Assembly (NCBI GenBank): GCA_011043375.1
Contig: DQYP01000051.1
Span: 1 to 10,591 of the forward strand
Length of the DNA: 10,591 nt
Source: Thermotogaceae bacterium
GTDB lineage: Bacteria > Thermotogota > Thermotogae > B21-G9 > HyVt-16
Direction of reading: 5' to 3'
The notes under the pieces are model-generated. The model searched no databases. It saw only the letters and a program-made list of their open reading frames with translations, and was not told where the DNA came from. Positions 1 through 6,519 of this stretch are shown here, in pieces; position 1 is the first letter of the stretch, and every line of letters begins with the position of its first letter. The translations under genes were made by a program, and so were the position numbers.

Positions 1-336
1 GCTGATTTTGGTCCTCAAGTTATTGAAAAAGCTACTGAAAAGAATATGGGGAAATTGGCTATAAAAGCAATGGCTAAGACTTTGATACCAGAGGGTCAAC
101 TACGTAAATACCCCAAATGTTGGTATGAACCTGCTGAGGATGATCTTGCAAGGTTGGCGTTGAGATTTACCCTTTCTCAACCGATAACCGCTGCTATCCC
201 ACCTGGTGAAGAAAAATTTTTCAGGATAGCTTTGGATGTGGCTGAAAATTTCAGCGAAATCACACAAGAGGAGATCGAATACCTTAAAGAACAAGCTAAG
301 GGATTGGAACCGATATTCAGGCTTAGCAAGGTCTAA
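1..336 (+). CDS. Aldo/keto reductase, C-terminal part (5' end outside window)
   Basis: The reading frame is open from base 1 to the TAA at 334-336 and gives 111 visible residues, the last third or so of an aldo/keto reductase. These are NAD(P)H-dependent cytosolic oxidoreductases with a TIM-barrel fold. The recognisable part is the stretch around LALRFTLSQP and TAAIPPG, which matches the late barrel strand and cofactor-binding loop of the family (leucine/alanine helix, then the 'x-x-x-I-P-G' type loop). A helical tail follows with the usual 'T-x-E-E' motif (ITQEEIEYL). The catalytic Asp-Tyr-Lys-His residues lie upstream of the window, so substrate cannot be judged. An in-frame ATG at 46 is an internal methionine, not the start. 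The gene is followed by a strong terminator, so it ends its own transcription unit. Confidence 0.82.
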   Translation, partial: ADFGPQVIEKATEKNMGKLAIKAMAKTLIPEGQLRKYPKCWYEPAEDDLARLALRFTLSQPITAAIPPGEEKFFRIALDVAENFSEITQEEIEYLKEQAKGLEPIFRLSKV

Positions 337-354
337 AAATCTGTTTCTTTGTTG

Positions 355-393
355 AAAGTTCCCTTATCTGAATTCAGATAAGGGAACTTTTTA
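355..393 (+). terminator. Rho-independent terminator after the aldo/keto reductase
   Basis: A perfect inverted repeat has left arm AAAGTTCCCTTATCTGAA (355-372) and its exact complement at 373-390, followed by further Ts (388-392 is TTTTT). In RNA the centre would open into a small loop. It lies 19 bases after the stop codon. The opposite strand lacks a comparable T tract, so it should act mainly on plus-strand transcripts. Confidence 0.9.
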
Positions 394-426
394 GTTGTTT
401 TGCTTAATAGTATGTTGATCATGATG

Positions 427-435
427 TGTTAAAAT
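427..435 (+). promoter_or_regulatory. Candidate extended -10 promoter for the mtnA-infB operon
   Basis: TGTTAAAAT (427-435) fits the extended -10 pattern TGn followed by TAAAAT. It lies between the upstream terminator and the first gene of the operon, where a promoter is expected. No good -35 hexamer sits 16-18 bases upstream: TTGATC at 415-420 is too close, and TTGCTT at 400-405 is too far. The call rests on the extended -10 and on position only. Confidence 0.4.
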
Positions 436-468
436 TCAATATGTGAAACTGATAAAGGGATGGTGAAA

Positions 469-1521
469 ATGTTGTTCAAATCTATAGCTATTGAATGGAC
501 AGGTGACAGATTAAAGCTCCTTGATCAAAGGAAGATACCACTCGAAGAAACTTGGGTGGAATGTAAAGATCATTTTGACGTCGCTAAAGCAATAAAAGAT
601 ATGATTGTTCGTGGTGCACCGGCAATAGGTGTGAGTGCCGCATTTGGTTATGTTTTGGGATTTTTGAATGCTTTAAGATTTTCAAAAAATGAATTATTGG
701 ATCATATGAAAAAGGTAAGAGATATACTTGCTTCATCGAGACCCACCGCTGTTAATCTTTTTTGGGCTTTGGATAGGATGGAAAAAAAACTCAATGAGTC
801 TCTTGAAAATAAAGCAGAAGATGCTTTCAAAATTCTTGAAAGTGAAGCTTTGAAAATAGCGAATGAAGATTTAGAGATGAACAAGCAAATTGGAAGAAAC
901 GGATTGAGCCTCTTTAAAAACATGGATAGTGTTACTTTACTTACCCATTGTAATGCTGGAGCTCTTGCTACAAGTGGTTATGGTACAGCATTAGGCGTGA
1001 TAAGGGCCTTAAAAGAATCTGGTAAGAAAGTAAAGGTGTTTGTAGATGAAACAAGACCTTATCTTCAGGGTGCAAGATTAACTGCTTGGGAATTGGTGAA
1101 ATCTTCGATAGAATCGATCTTGATATGTGATAACATGGCAGGTTGGGTTATGAAACAAGGTTGGATTGACGCAGTAATTGTTGGTGCAGATAGGATAGCA
1201 GCAAATGGGGACGTTGCGAACAAGATAGGGACGTATTCGCTTGCTGTTCTTGCGAAAAAACATGATATTCCATTCTATGTCGCTGCTCCTTATTCTACAA
1301 TAGACCTTTCAACATGCGATGGTTTAAAAATTCCCATAGAAGAAAGGAATCATGAGGAAGTTACACACATCATGGGGATCAGGATTGCTCCTGAAAAAAT
1401 CAAGGTTTACAATCCAGCATTCGATGTGACTGATAACAATCTCATAACAGCAATAATAACCGAAAGAGGTGTTGTAACTCCACCATATTCGAAAAAACTG
1501 AAAGAATTGTTTGAGGGGTGA
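469..1521 (+). CDS. mtnA: S-methyl-5-thioribose-1-phosphate isomerase (MtnA)
   Basis: This cytosolic aldose-ketose isomerase converts 5-methylthioribose 1-phosphate to 5-methylthioribulose 1-phosphate in methionine salvage. It belongs to the eIF2B alpha/beta/delta-like family. Visible hallmarks are the RGAPAIGVSAAFGYVLG segment near residue 50, LTHCNAGALAT with the catalytic cysteine (residue 161; codon 949-951), and VGADRIAANGDVANKIGTY with the general-acid aspartate (residue 241). An ATG at 460 would add three residues. I prefer the ATG at 469 (350 aa) because AAGGG at 455-459 is then properly spaced, and because the N-terminus MLFKSIAIEW lines up with my recollection of the T. maritima protein. 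It is the first gene of the operon. Its TGA (1519-1521) lies inside the next gene's Shine-Dalgarno sequence. No other methionine-salvage gene is in view. Some family members act on related sugars such as 5-deoxyribose 1-phosphate, so strict substrate assignment is by family only. Confidence 0.95.
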   Translation: MLFKSIAIEWTGDRLKLLDQRKIPLEETWVECKDHFDVAKAIKDMIVRGAPAIGVSAAFGYVLGFLNALRFSKNELLDHMKKVRDILASSRPTAVNLFWALDRMEKKLNESLENKAEDAFKILESEALKIANEDLEMNKQIGRNGLSLFKNMDSVTLLTHCNAGALATSGYGTALGVIRALKESGKKVKVFVDETRPYLQGARLTAWELVKSSIESILICDNMAGWVMKQGWIDAVIVGADRIAANGDVANKIGTYSLAVLAKKHDIPFYVAAPYSTIDLSTCDGLKIPIEERNHEEVTHIMGIRIAPEKIKVYNPAFDVTDNNLITAIITERGVVTPPYSKKLKELFEG

Positions 1522-1523
1522 TA
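1514..1523 (+). promoter_or_regulatory. Ribosome binding site fixing a TTG start (yaaR-like gene)
   Basis: GAGGGGTGAT (1514-1523) matches the anti-Shine-Dalgarno complement and ends 2 bases before the TTG at 1526. It overlaps the mtnA stop codon. It argues against the in-frame TTG at 1511, which would lie upstream of the site. Confidence 0.75.
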
Positions 1524-1525
1524 CA

Positions 1526-1993
1526 TTGCGAATAGAACCATCTAAGAATGAGTCAACGGAATCACCAAAAGCTGCAAAGCTTGGTAAAACCAAAAAAAGA
1601 AAGAATTTGAAACACAGTAGCTTAGAAACCAATAGTTTTTTGGATGTATTGTATGATGTAACGGCAGAAGAAGCTCGTGAAATGGCAGAAGAGATGCTTG
1701 GTGATTTGATCAATGCTGGGAATGAATTTGCGAGATCACCAACAGAGAAAAATCTTAAAAAATATAAGGAAAACATAAAGAAATTTTTGCAATTCATTGA
1801 GAGAGGTTTGTACAAAATTGAAGAAAATATAGGATTGACACCTGATTACAAGCATCTTCATATGGTGGCAAAACTTGTGGATCAAAAGTTACTGGATTTA
1901 TCGGAATTAGTTTTTAAGTCTGAGAAGAAAACCATCGAACTTGTATCAAAGATCAGTGAAATAAATGGATTACTCATCGATCTGTACAGATAG
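1526..1993 (+). CDS. YaaR/DUF327 family protein
   Basis: This small, probably cytosolic protein of 155 residues belongs to the DUF327 family, whose B. subtilis member is YaaR. The molecular role of the family is not established. The recognisable core is helical: MLGDLINAGNEFARSPTEKN, then LKKYKENIKKFLQFIERGLY, and a C-terminal helix pair ending SKISEINGLLIDLYR. The ending matches the family's 'I-x-G-L-L-I-D/N-L-Y' signature. The first 35 or so residues are polar, rich in Lys, Ser and Glu, and probably disordered. The start is TTG at 1526, chosen for the well-placed Shine-Dalgarno sequence; a TTG at 1511 would add five residues. The TAG stop (1991-1993) abuts the next gene's ribosome binding site. 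The arrangement yaaR-holB-yaaT is the same as near tmk in Bacillus, which supports the family call. Confidence 0.85.
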   Translation: MRIEPSKNESTESPKAAKLGKTKKRKNLKHSSLETNSFLDVLYDVTAEEAREMAEEMLGDLINAGNEFARSPTEKNLKKYKENIKKFLQFIERGLYKIEENIGLTPDYKHLHMVAKLVDQKLLDLSELVFKSEKKTIELVSKISEINGLLIDLYR

Positions 1994-1998
1994 GTGAT
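1992..1998 (+). promoter_or_regulatory. Ribosome binding site fixing a TTG start (holB-like gene)
   Basis: AGGTGAT (1992-1998) overlaps the preceding TAG stop and precedes TTG at 2003 by 4 bases. The GTG within the site itself (1994) is an alternative start that would place the initiation codon on the Shine-Dalgarno sequence, so it is less likely. Confidence 0.7.
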
Positions 1999-2002
1999 CA
2001 AA

Positions 2003-3004
2003 TTGTTCGAAAAAATTGTAGAAGAAAATCGTTTTAAAATCAATGATATGATGAAAAAACTGCCAGTCTCAATCGGTTTAATTTGCAGCGATGTTCATAT
2101 CATGAAGAAATCTATTGATAGTTTTTTAAAATCGCGCAGCGACGTGTTGGAAGCAAATGATGTGTTGTCGTTGGGAAATTGGGAAGATATGATTAGAATA
2201 AACTCTGTTAGAGAAATAGAGAATATGGTTTCCATACATCCTTTGAAGAAAGAAAAGTATATCGTGATAAATGGTGCTGAACAGCTAACAATCGAATCTT
2301 TGAATGCACTTTTGAAGATAGTGGAAGAACCACCTAATTTTGTGGGAATAATCTTTGCAACGAAGAATTGGTACTCATTACTTCCAACAATTCGAAGCAG
2401 ACTGCTGAAGATAGAACTGAAAGTTCCAGATATGCAGGATGTAATTGACACTTTGAAGATTAAGGAATTCTCCAGGGAAGAAATTTGGAAAATTTTATTC
2501 TTAGCTAAAATAGATTTGTCGATTATCGAAATGCTTGAACCTGGCGAGGTAGAGAATTTGGTGATCAAAGAAGAATTAATAGATGAAAATCTACTGGCAC
2601 AGGATGTGAAAGTAAAGGTTAAGAGATTGATGTTCTTTAAAAATCTTTTTTTTGAAACAATCTTGGGAAGAATGACAAAGGAAAAATTAATGAGGTTTTA
2701 TGAAAGATTCTCGAAGATATTATTGGGTAGAACAGGATTCAGAATACTCGTCGAATTGTTGAAAGTTTTCATCGTGTGTCTCAGGGATTTGTTGATAGTG
2801 ACCGAAGGTATAAACCCAAACGCAGTTTACAATAAAGATTTTCTCGGTGATATGTTGTTGAGCAAAGTGGACTTTGACATTATTTTGAAGTTTTTAAAAG
2901 AGCTGGTCGGGTATTTGAAGCTATCGTATGGTGTAGTTGATCCAAAGTTGCTGTTCTTGCGTATTTTGGCGCAGACATATTTGATAGGTAAAAGAGGTGA
3001 TTGA
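2003..3004 (+). CDS. holB: DNA polymerase III delta-prime subunit-like protein (HolB-like), divergent
   Basis: This 333-residue protein is probably a clamp-loader subunit of the replicative polymerase, loading the sliding clamp onto primed DNA. The AAA+ signature is clear in the middle: KEKYIVINGAEQLTIESLNALLKIVEEPP (about residues 84-111) is the Walker B-like strand followed by the helix with the 'A-L-L-K-x-x-E-E-P-P' motif. PTIRSRLLKI (about 128-137) is the sensor/arginine-finger region. In clamp loaders this last motif normally reads S-R-C; here the Cys is Leu. The N-terminus (residues 20-40) shows no G-x-x-G-x-G-K-S/T P-loop, and no four-cysteine zinc module is present, so the protein probably does not bind ATP. 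The C-terminal half is helical and leucine-rich, as expected for the collar domain, but weakly conserved. Position between yaaR and yaaT supports HolB. The TGA (3002-3004) overlaps the next gene's upstream region by a base or so. Start: TTG 2003, alternative GTG 1994. Confidence 0.8.
   Translation: MFEKIVEENRFKINDMMKKLPVSIGLICSDVHIMKKSIDSFLKSRSDVLEANDVLSLGNWEDMIRINSVREIENMVSIHPLKKEKYIVINGAEQLTIESLNALLKIVEEPPNFVGIIFATKNWYSLLPTIRSRLLKIELKVPDMQDVIDTLKIKEFSREEIWKILFLAKIDLSIIEMLEPGEVENLVIKEELIDENLLAQDVKVKVKRLMFFKNLFFETILGRMTKEKLMRFYERFSKILLGRTGFRILVELLKVFIVCLRDLLIVTEGINPNAVYNKDFLGDMLLSKVDFDIILKFLKELVGYLKLSYGVVDPKLLFLRILAQTYLIGKRGD
2994..3001 (+). promoter_or_regulatory. Ribosome binding site fixing a TTG start (PSP1/RicT gene)
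   Basis: GAGGTGAT (2994-3001) lies in the last codons of the holB-like gene and precedes TTG at 3006 by 4 bases. A GTG at 2997 inside the site is the less likely alternative. Confidence 0.7.
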
Positions 3005-3005
3005 A

Positions 3006-3821
3006 TTGGAGCTTTTTGCTAACGTGTACGGTGTATCGTTTTTGCCTGTGGGGAAGATAATTTATTATTCCGAGATAGATGAAGATATAAAAAAGGGTGA
3101 CTTGGTGCTTGCAATGACTGAGTTTGGTTTAGATGTTGGAAAGGTAGAGTATGAGCTCCATGAAAAGAGAATAGATGACATAGGATATGAGGTTAAACCA
3201 CTTGTTAGAAAACTTTCTCAAGAAGATTTAGAAAAACACAATGAAAATGTAAAAGACGCCAGATTGGCATTTTGGAAATGTAGGGAATATATAAAACACT
3301 ACAATCTTCCCATGAAACTGTTATATTCGAAGTATATGTTTGACAGATCGAGGCTTTTATTTTATTTTAGTGCTGATGGAAGAGTAGACTTCAGAGAACT
3401 CGTAAAGGAACTTGCAAGGGAATTCAAAACCCGAATAGAACTTAGGCAAGTTGGTGTCAGGGATGAAGTAAAATTCATAGGTGGAATAGGTTTGTGTGGA
3501 CTACCCACATGTTGCTCTGTTTTTCTGCGAGAGTTCAATTCGGTAACGTTGAAAGATGCAAAAAAACAACAGTTACTCATAAATCCAGTCAAAATTTCTG
3601 GGCAATGCAGAAGACTATTGTGTTGTTTGAGATACGAAAAACCTGTGTATGATGAGTTAACTGAAAACGTTCCTGAACAAGATGAAGTTTTTGAATATGA
3701 AGGAAAAACTTGTAAAGTTGTGAGTGTCAATATTTTTACTGAAAAGGTTACTGCAATAAGCGATGAAGGAATGATGGTGGTTTTACCGTTCGATTACTTC
3801 AAAACCGGTACAGTAAAGTAG
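3006..3821 (+). CDS. ricT: PSP1 domain protein, RicT/YaaT family
   Basis: This 271-residue cytosolic protein belongs to the PSP1 family, to which B. subtilis RicT (YaaT) belongs. In Bacillus, RicT works with RicA and RicF in a complex that binds Fe-S clusters and affects RNase Y-dependent mRNA processing, sporulation and competence. The PSP1 core is visible: KKGDLVLAMTEFGLDVGKV near residue 30, and the segment GGIGLCGLPTCCSVFL followed by INPVKISGQCRRLLCCLRYE. Six cysteines cluster in two groups, at about residues 164, 169, 170 and 201, 206, 207, as in family members known to hold iron-sulfur clusters. The start TTG at 3006 is set by the Shine-Dalgarno sequence; GTG 2997 would add three residues. 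RicA and RicF are not in this window, so whether the Bacillus role applies here is inference. A partial hairpin-free 17-base gap separates it from the next gene. Confidence 0.88.
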   Translation: MELFANVYGVSFLPVGKIIYYSEIDEDIKKGDLVLAMTEFGLDVGKVEYELHEKRIDDIGYEVKPLVRKLSQEDLEKHNENVKDARLAFWKCREYIKHYNLPMKLLYSKYMFDRSRLLFYFSADGRVDFRELVKELAREFKTRIELRQVGVRDEVKFIGGIGLCGLPTCCSVFLREFNSVTLKDAKKQQLLINPVKISGQCRRLLCCLRYEKPVYDELTENVPEQDEVFEYEGKTCKVVSVNIFTEKVTAISDEGMMVVLPFDYFKTGTVK

Positions 3822-3838
3822 ACAAAGAGGTGTTGAAA

Positions 3839-4060
3839 ATGCTGGGTAGCATTGGGAAAACTTTGATAATAATAGGAAGTGTATTGGTAGTTGCTGGTTT
3901 GCTTTTGGTAGTTTTTGATAAAATACCTTTCTTTGGAAAGCTGCCCGGTGATATAGTGATAAGGAAAAGGAATGTAGTTATTTACGTCCCGATAATCACT
4001 TCCATCGTTTTGAGTTTGATTTTATCTCTTATATTGTTCATAATTTCAAAAATAAGGTGA
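3839..4060 (+). CDS. DUF2905 family small membrane protein
   Basis: This 73-residue protein has two hydrophobic segments: about residues 5-26 (TLIIIGSVLVVAGLLLVVF) and about 49-70 (VPIITSIVLSLILSLILFI). Between them lies the short polar loop FFGKLPGDIVIRKRN, whose 'L-P-G-D-I-x-I' motif is characteristic of DUF2905. It is predicted to be an inner-membrane protein; function is unknown. The start is ATG 3839, six bases after AGAGGTG (3826-3832). Upstream GTG 3830 and TTG 3833 overlap that site and are unlikely. Its TGA (4058-4060) lies in the Shine-Dalgarno sequence of the next gene. The position between ricT and the ylxQ-infB pair suggests simple co-transcription rather than a known shared task. 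Confidence 0.85.
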   Translation: MLGSIGKTLIIIGSVLVVAGLLLVVFDKIPFFGKLPGDIVIRKRNVVIYVPIITSIVLSLILSLILFIISKIR

Positions 4061-4064
4061 TTAA

Positions 4065-4427
4065 ATGAAAATATTCAAAGTTAATGATAAAAAAGCTATT
4101 GAAAAGATTGTAACTCTTTTGAGTTTTGCAAGTAGATCTAAGAAGTTAGTATATGGTAAGGAAAATATACGTGAATATATAAAGACTGGAAATGTTGTTA
4201 TAGTTGTATCCAATGTTGGAGAGAGGGTTAGAAGAGACATACTCACTAGATGCGAAATGTTCAATTGCAAAATCGTGTTGCTTGAGGGTTTAACAAAGGA
4301 AAGCTTAGCTAAAAGACTGGGAATGGTGAATCTCTCGGTTGTTGGTGTTAAAGATAAGGGGATTATAAATGGTATAATTGAAGTTGTTGAAAGAGGTGGT
4401 GCAAGTGGGAAAACTAAGAGTATATGA
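4065..4427 (+). CDS. L7Ae/L30e-like RNA-binding protein, YlxQ type
   Basis: This 120-residue protein has the ribosomal L7Ae/L30e/Gadd45 fold. The sequence shows the expected alternation: a helix with LLSFASRSKKLVYGKE, a strand NVVIVVSNVGERVRRDI, then CKIVLLEGLTKESLAKRLG and a final strand LSVVGVKDKG. Members bind kink-turn-like RNA and associate with ribosomes or ribosome assembly; the YlxQ members lie directly upstream of infB in many bacteria, as here. ATG 4065 follows AAGGTGAT (4054-4061) at 3 bases. The gene overlaps the start of infB by 23 bases (4405-4427), which implies translational coupling. The last dozen residues (ERGGASGKTKSI) are encoded largely in the overlap and look unconstrained. 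The usual neighbours nusA, rimP and ylxR are absent here. Confidence 0.85.
   Translation: MKIFKVNDKKAIEKIVTLLSFASRSKKLVYGKENIREYIKTGNVVIVVSNVGERVRRDILTRCEMFNCKIVLLEGLTKESLAKRLGMVNLSVVGVKDKGIINGIIEVVERGGASGKTKSI
4392..4400 (+). promoter_or_regulatory. Ribosome binding site setting the infB start
   Basis: AGAGGTGGT (4392-4400) lies within the ylxQ-like gene and precedes GTG at 4405 by 4 bases. It supports GTG 4405 over the in-frame upstream candidates TTG 4378, 4384 and 4387. Confidence 0.7.
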
Positions 4428-6483
4428 ACTAGCGAAGAAATTTGGAATGAGTAGTAAAGAGCTATTAATGGAATTGGAAGAGCTTGGAATAGAGGCAAAA
4501 AGCCACATGAGTATTTTAGATGAATCAACGGTGAATCTGCTTATAGAACTGTATGAAGAAGAAATCGAGTCCGTAAAACAAAGAAAAAATGTCAAAACCA
4601 AGCCCAAAAAAGAAAAAGATGAGATAAAGTTGGAAAAGGAGGAAAAGACAAAAAAACGAGAAATTACCCAAAAAAAGGAAGAAATCATAGAGATAGAAAA
4701 TGAAGAAATGACTTTGAAGAAATTTTCTGAGAAAATAAAGGTCTCTATGACAAAGATTATTCAGGATGCTTTTATGAATGGAATAGTCCTTAATCCTAAT
4801 CAGGTTCTTGACAAAAAATCCATGGAGGAAATAGCAAAGAAGTATTCAAAACAGATAATTTTCAAGCAAATAGAAGAAGTAGAGGCTGAGAAAGAAGATA
4901 ATCCTTTCTATGAATTAGAACAGTATTATGAAAATCTTTATAAGGAGAAAAAAGATAAATTAGTCTTGAGGGCTCCAATAGTAACAGTCATGGGTCATGT
5001 GGACCATGGAAAAACCACATTGCTGGATAAAATAAGAAAGACCCGGGTCGCTGAGAAAGAAGAAGGTGGTATAACTCAAAGTATTGGTGCTTACAAAGTT
5101 CAATATAAAGGAAAGCAAATCACCTTCATTGATACGCCTGGTCACGAGGCTTTTACGGAGATGAGGGCTCGTGGAGCACAGGCAACTGATATTGTTGTAC
5201 TTGTGGTTGCAGCAGATGATGGTGTTATGCCTCAAACGGTGGAAGCGTATAATCACGCGAAATTAGCAAATGTTCCAATAATAGTTGCAATAAATAAGAT
5301 CGATAAACCGAATGCCAACGTGGAACTCACAAAAAACCAACTCGTTACAAAGTTGAATCTCATTCCCGAAGATTGGGGTGGCGATACCATAGTTGTTCCC
5401 ATATCTGCAAAAACTGGAAAAGGAATAGACGAGCTATTAGAAATGATATTGTTAGTAGCGGAGATAAATGAAATAAAAGCTTATCCTAAAGGAAAAGCTC
5501 GTGGAGTGATAATAGAATCTAAATTGGATAAGTTTCGGGGATCAGTTGCAACGGTTGTGGTAAAAGATGGTGTTTTAAAGCGAGGAGACTACGTTGTAAC
5601 AACGAATACCTATGGTAAAGTTCGAGCATTGATTGATGATAGGGGCAAAACCATCAAGGAAGCACATCCTTCAGATCCGGTGATAATCATGGGATTTGAA
5701 GAAGTCCCTGATATGCATTCAAAGCTTTACGTAGTTGATAACGTCGAACAAGCCAGGAAGATAGTCGAGACCATAAGGATTAAAAACAAAGAAAAAAACC
5801 AAAAAGCCAAGCATATAAGCTTGGAAGAACTTTTTGACAGGATGAAAAAAGGTAACATCAAGACTCTGAATCTTATAGTTAAAGCAGAGTCTCAGGGTTC
5901 TCTTGAGGCAGTTAAAAACGCTATATTGAAATTGAAAGTCGAGGAAATAGATATACAAATAATACATGCTGGTATTGGTGCTATCAATACCAATGATGTT
6001 CTTTTAGCTTCCGCTTCTGATGGTGTAATAATAGGATTCAGAGTGAAACCAGATTCTAAGGCGATTGTTGAAGCTGAAAAAGAGGGCATACAAATAAAAA
6101 CCTATACAATCATTTTTGAACTCATAGATGATTTGAAAAAGGCATTGCAGGGTATGTTGGAACCAGAAATAGTTGAGGAACACATTGGTAGTGGTTATAT
6201 TAAAAAAGTGTTTAAAATAGGTGGTGTTGGAAGCGTAGCAGGTGTACAGCTGATCGATGGATATGTCAGAAAAGATGCAAAAGTTAGGATATATAGGAAT
6301 TCGGAGGAGATATTTGAAGGCAACATAGAAACACTGAAGCACTTCAAAAGCGATGTTGAAAGGGTTGATGCCCCTAAGGAATGTGGAATCAAATTTGAGA
6401 AATTCGACGATATCGCGGAAAATGATGAGCTTCAATTCTATCTGATCAAAAAAGTTCAAAGGGAGCTGAATTTTATAGAATAA
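4405..6483 (+). CDS. infB: Translation initiation factor IF-2
   Basis: This 692-residue GTPase brings fMet-tRNA to the 30S subunit and promotes 70S joining. The N-terminus GKLRVYELAKKFGMSSKELL is an IF2_N domain (residues 1-50). A Lys/Glu-rich linker follows (about 55-100), then a second IF2_N-like domain with LKKFSEKIKVSMTKIIQDAF. The G domain has G1 GHVDHGKT (about 197-204), G3 DTPGH (243-247), G4 NKID (297-300) and G5 SAK (334-336). Beta-barrel domain II, domain III (SQGSLEAVKNAI) and the C-terminal fMet-tRNA-binding domain (EEHIGSGYIKKVFKIGGVGSVAG) are all present, so the protein is full length, close to the roughly 690 residues I recall for T. maritima. GTG 4405 is supported by the Shine-Dalgarno sequence and by homology at residue 2. 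A terminator follows at once, so rbfA does not follow as it does in Bacillus and E. coli. Confidence 0.97.
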   Translation: MGKLRVYELAKKFGMSSKELLMELEELGIEAKSHMSILDESTVNLLIELYEEEIESVKQRKNVKTKPKKEKDEIKLEKEEKTKKREITQKKEEIIEIENEEMTLKKFSEKIKVSMTKIIQDAFMNGIVLNPNQVLDKKSMEEIAKKYSKQIIFKQIEEVEAEKEDNPFYELEQYYENLYKEKKDKLVLRAPIVTVMGHVDHGKTTLLDKIRKTRVAEKEEGGITQSIGAYKVQYKGKQITFIDTPGHEAFTEMRARGAQATDIVVLVVAADDGVMPQTVEAYNHAKLANVPIIVAINKIDKPNANVELTKNQLVTKLNLIPEDWGGDTIVVPISAKTGKGIDELLEMILLVAEINEIKAYPKGKARGVIIESKLDKFRGSVATVVVKDGVLKRGDYVVTTNTYGKVRALIDDRGKTIKEAHPSDPVIIMGFEEVPDMHSKLYVVDNVEQARKIVETIRIKNKEKNQKAKHISLEELFDRMKKGNIKTLNLIVKAESQGSLEAVKNAILKLKVEEIDIQIIHAGIGAINTNDVLLASASDGVIIGFRVKPDSKAIVEAEKEGIQIKTYTIIFELIDDLKKALQGMLEPEIVEEHIGSGYIKKVFKIGGVGSVAGVQLIDGYVRKDAKVRIYRNSEEIFEGNIETLKHFKSDVERVDAPKECGIKFEKFDDIAENDELQFYLIKKVQRELNFIE

Positions 6484-6489
6484 TGAGGG

Positions 6490-6519
6490 ATAACCGGTGC
6501 TTGCCGGTTATTTTTTTTT
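6490..6519 (+). terminator. Rho-independent terminator of the mtnA-infB operon
   Basis: ATAACCGG (6490-6497) pairs with CCGGTTAT (6504-6511) across a 6-base loop, followed by Ts to 6519. It begins 7 bases after the infB stop. The T run touches the stop codon of the convergent gene (6519-6521). On the minus strand the hairpin is followed by CCCTCATT rather than a T tract, so it is unlikely to be an efficient terminator in that direction. Confidence 0.92.

Noticed and set aside
355..390. The perfect 36-base palindrome as a regulator-binding operator
   Set aside because: Its position just after a stop codon, and the T tract following it, fit an intrinsic terminator without further assumptions.
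1324..1815. Minus-strand open frame of 163 codons across the mtnA/yaaR junction
   Set aside because: It is antisense to two genes with clear family matches, has no recognisable domain, and its residue content (Ser/Phe-rich) is that of a reverse-complement shadow.
4378..4404. Earlier TTG starts for infB (4378, 4384, 4387)
   Set aside because: The AGAGGTGGT site at 4392-4400 lies downstream of these codons and fits GTG 4405. The protein from 4405 begins like other IF-2 N-termini.
4305..4688. Minus-strand open frame of 127 codons opposite the infB start
   Set aside because: The Ser/Phe-rich sequence is the complement of the Lys/Glu-rich IF-2 linker, with no family resemblance.
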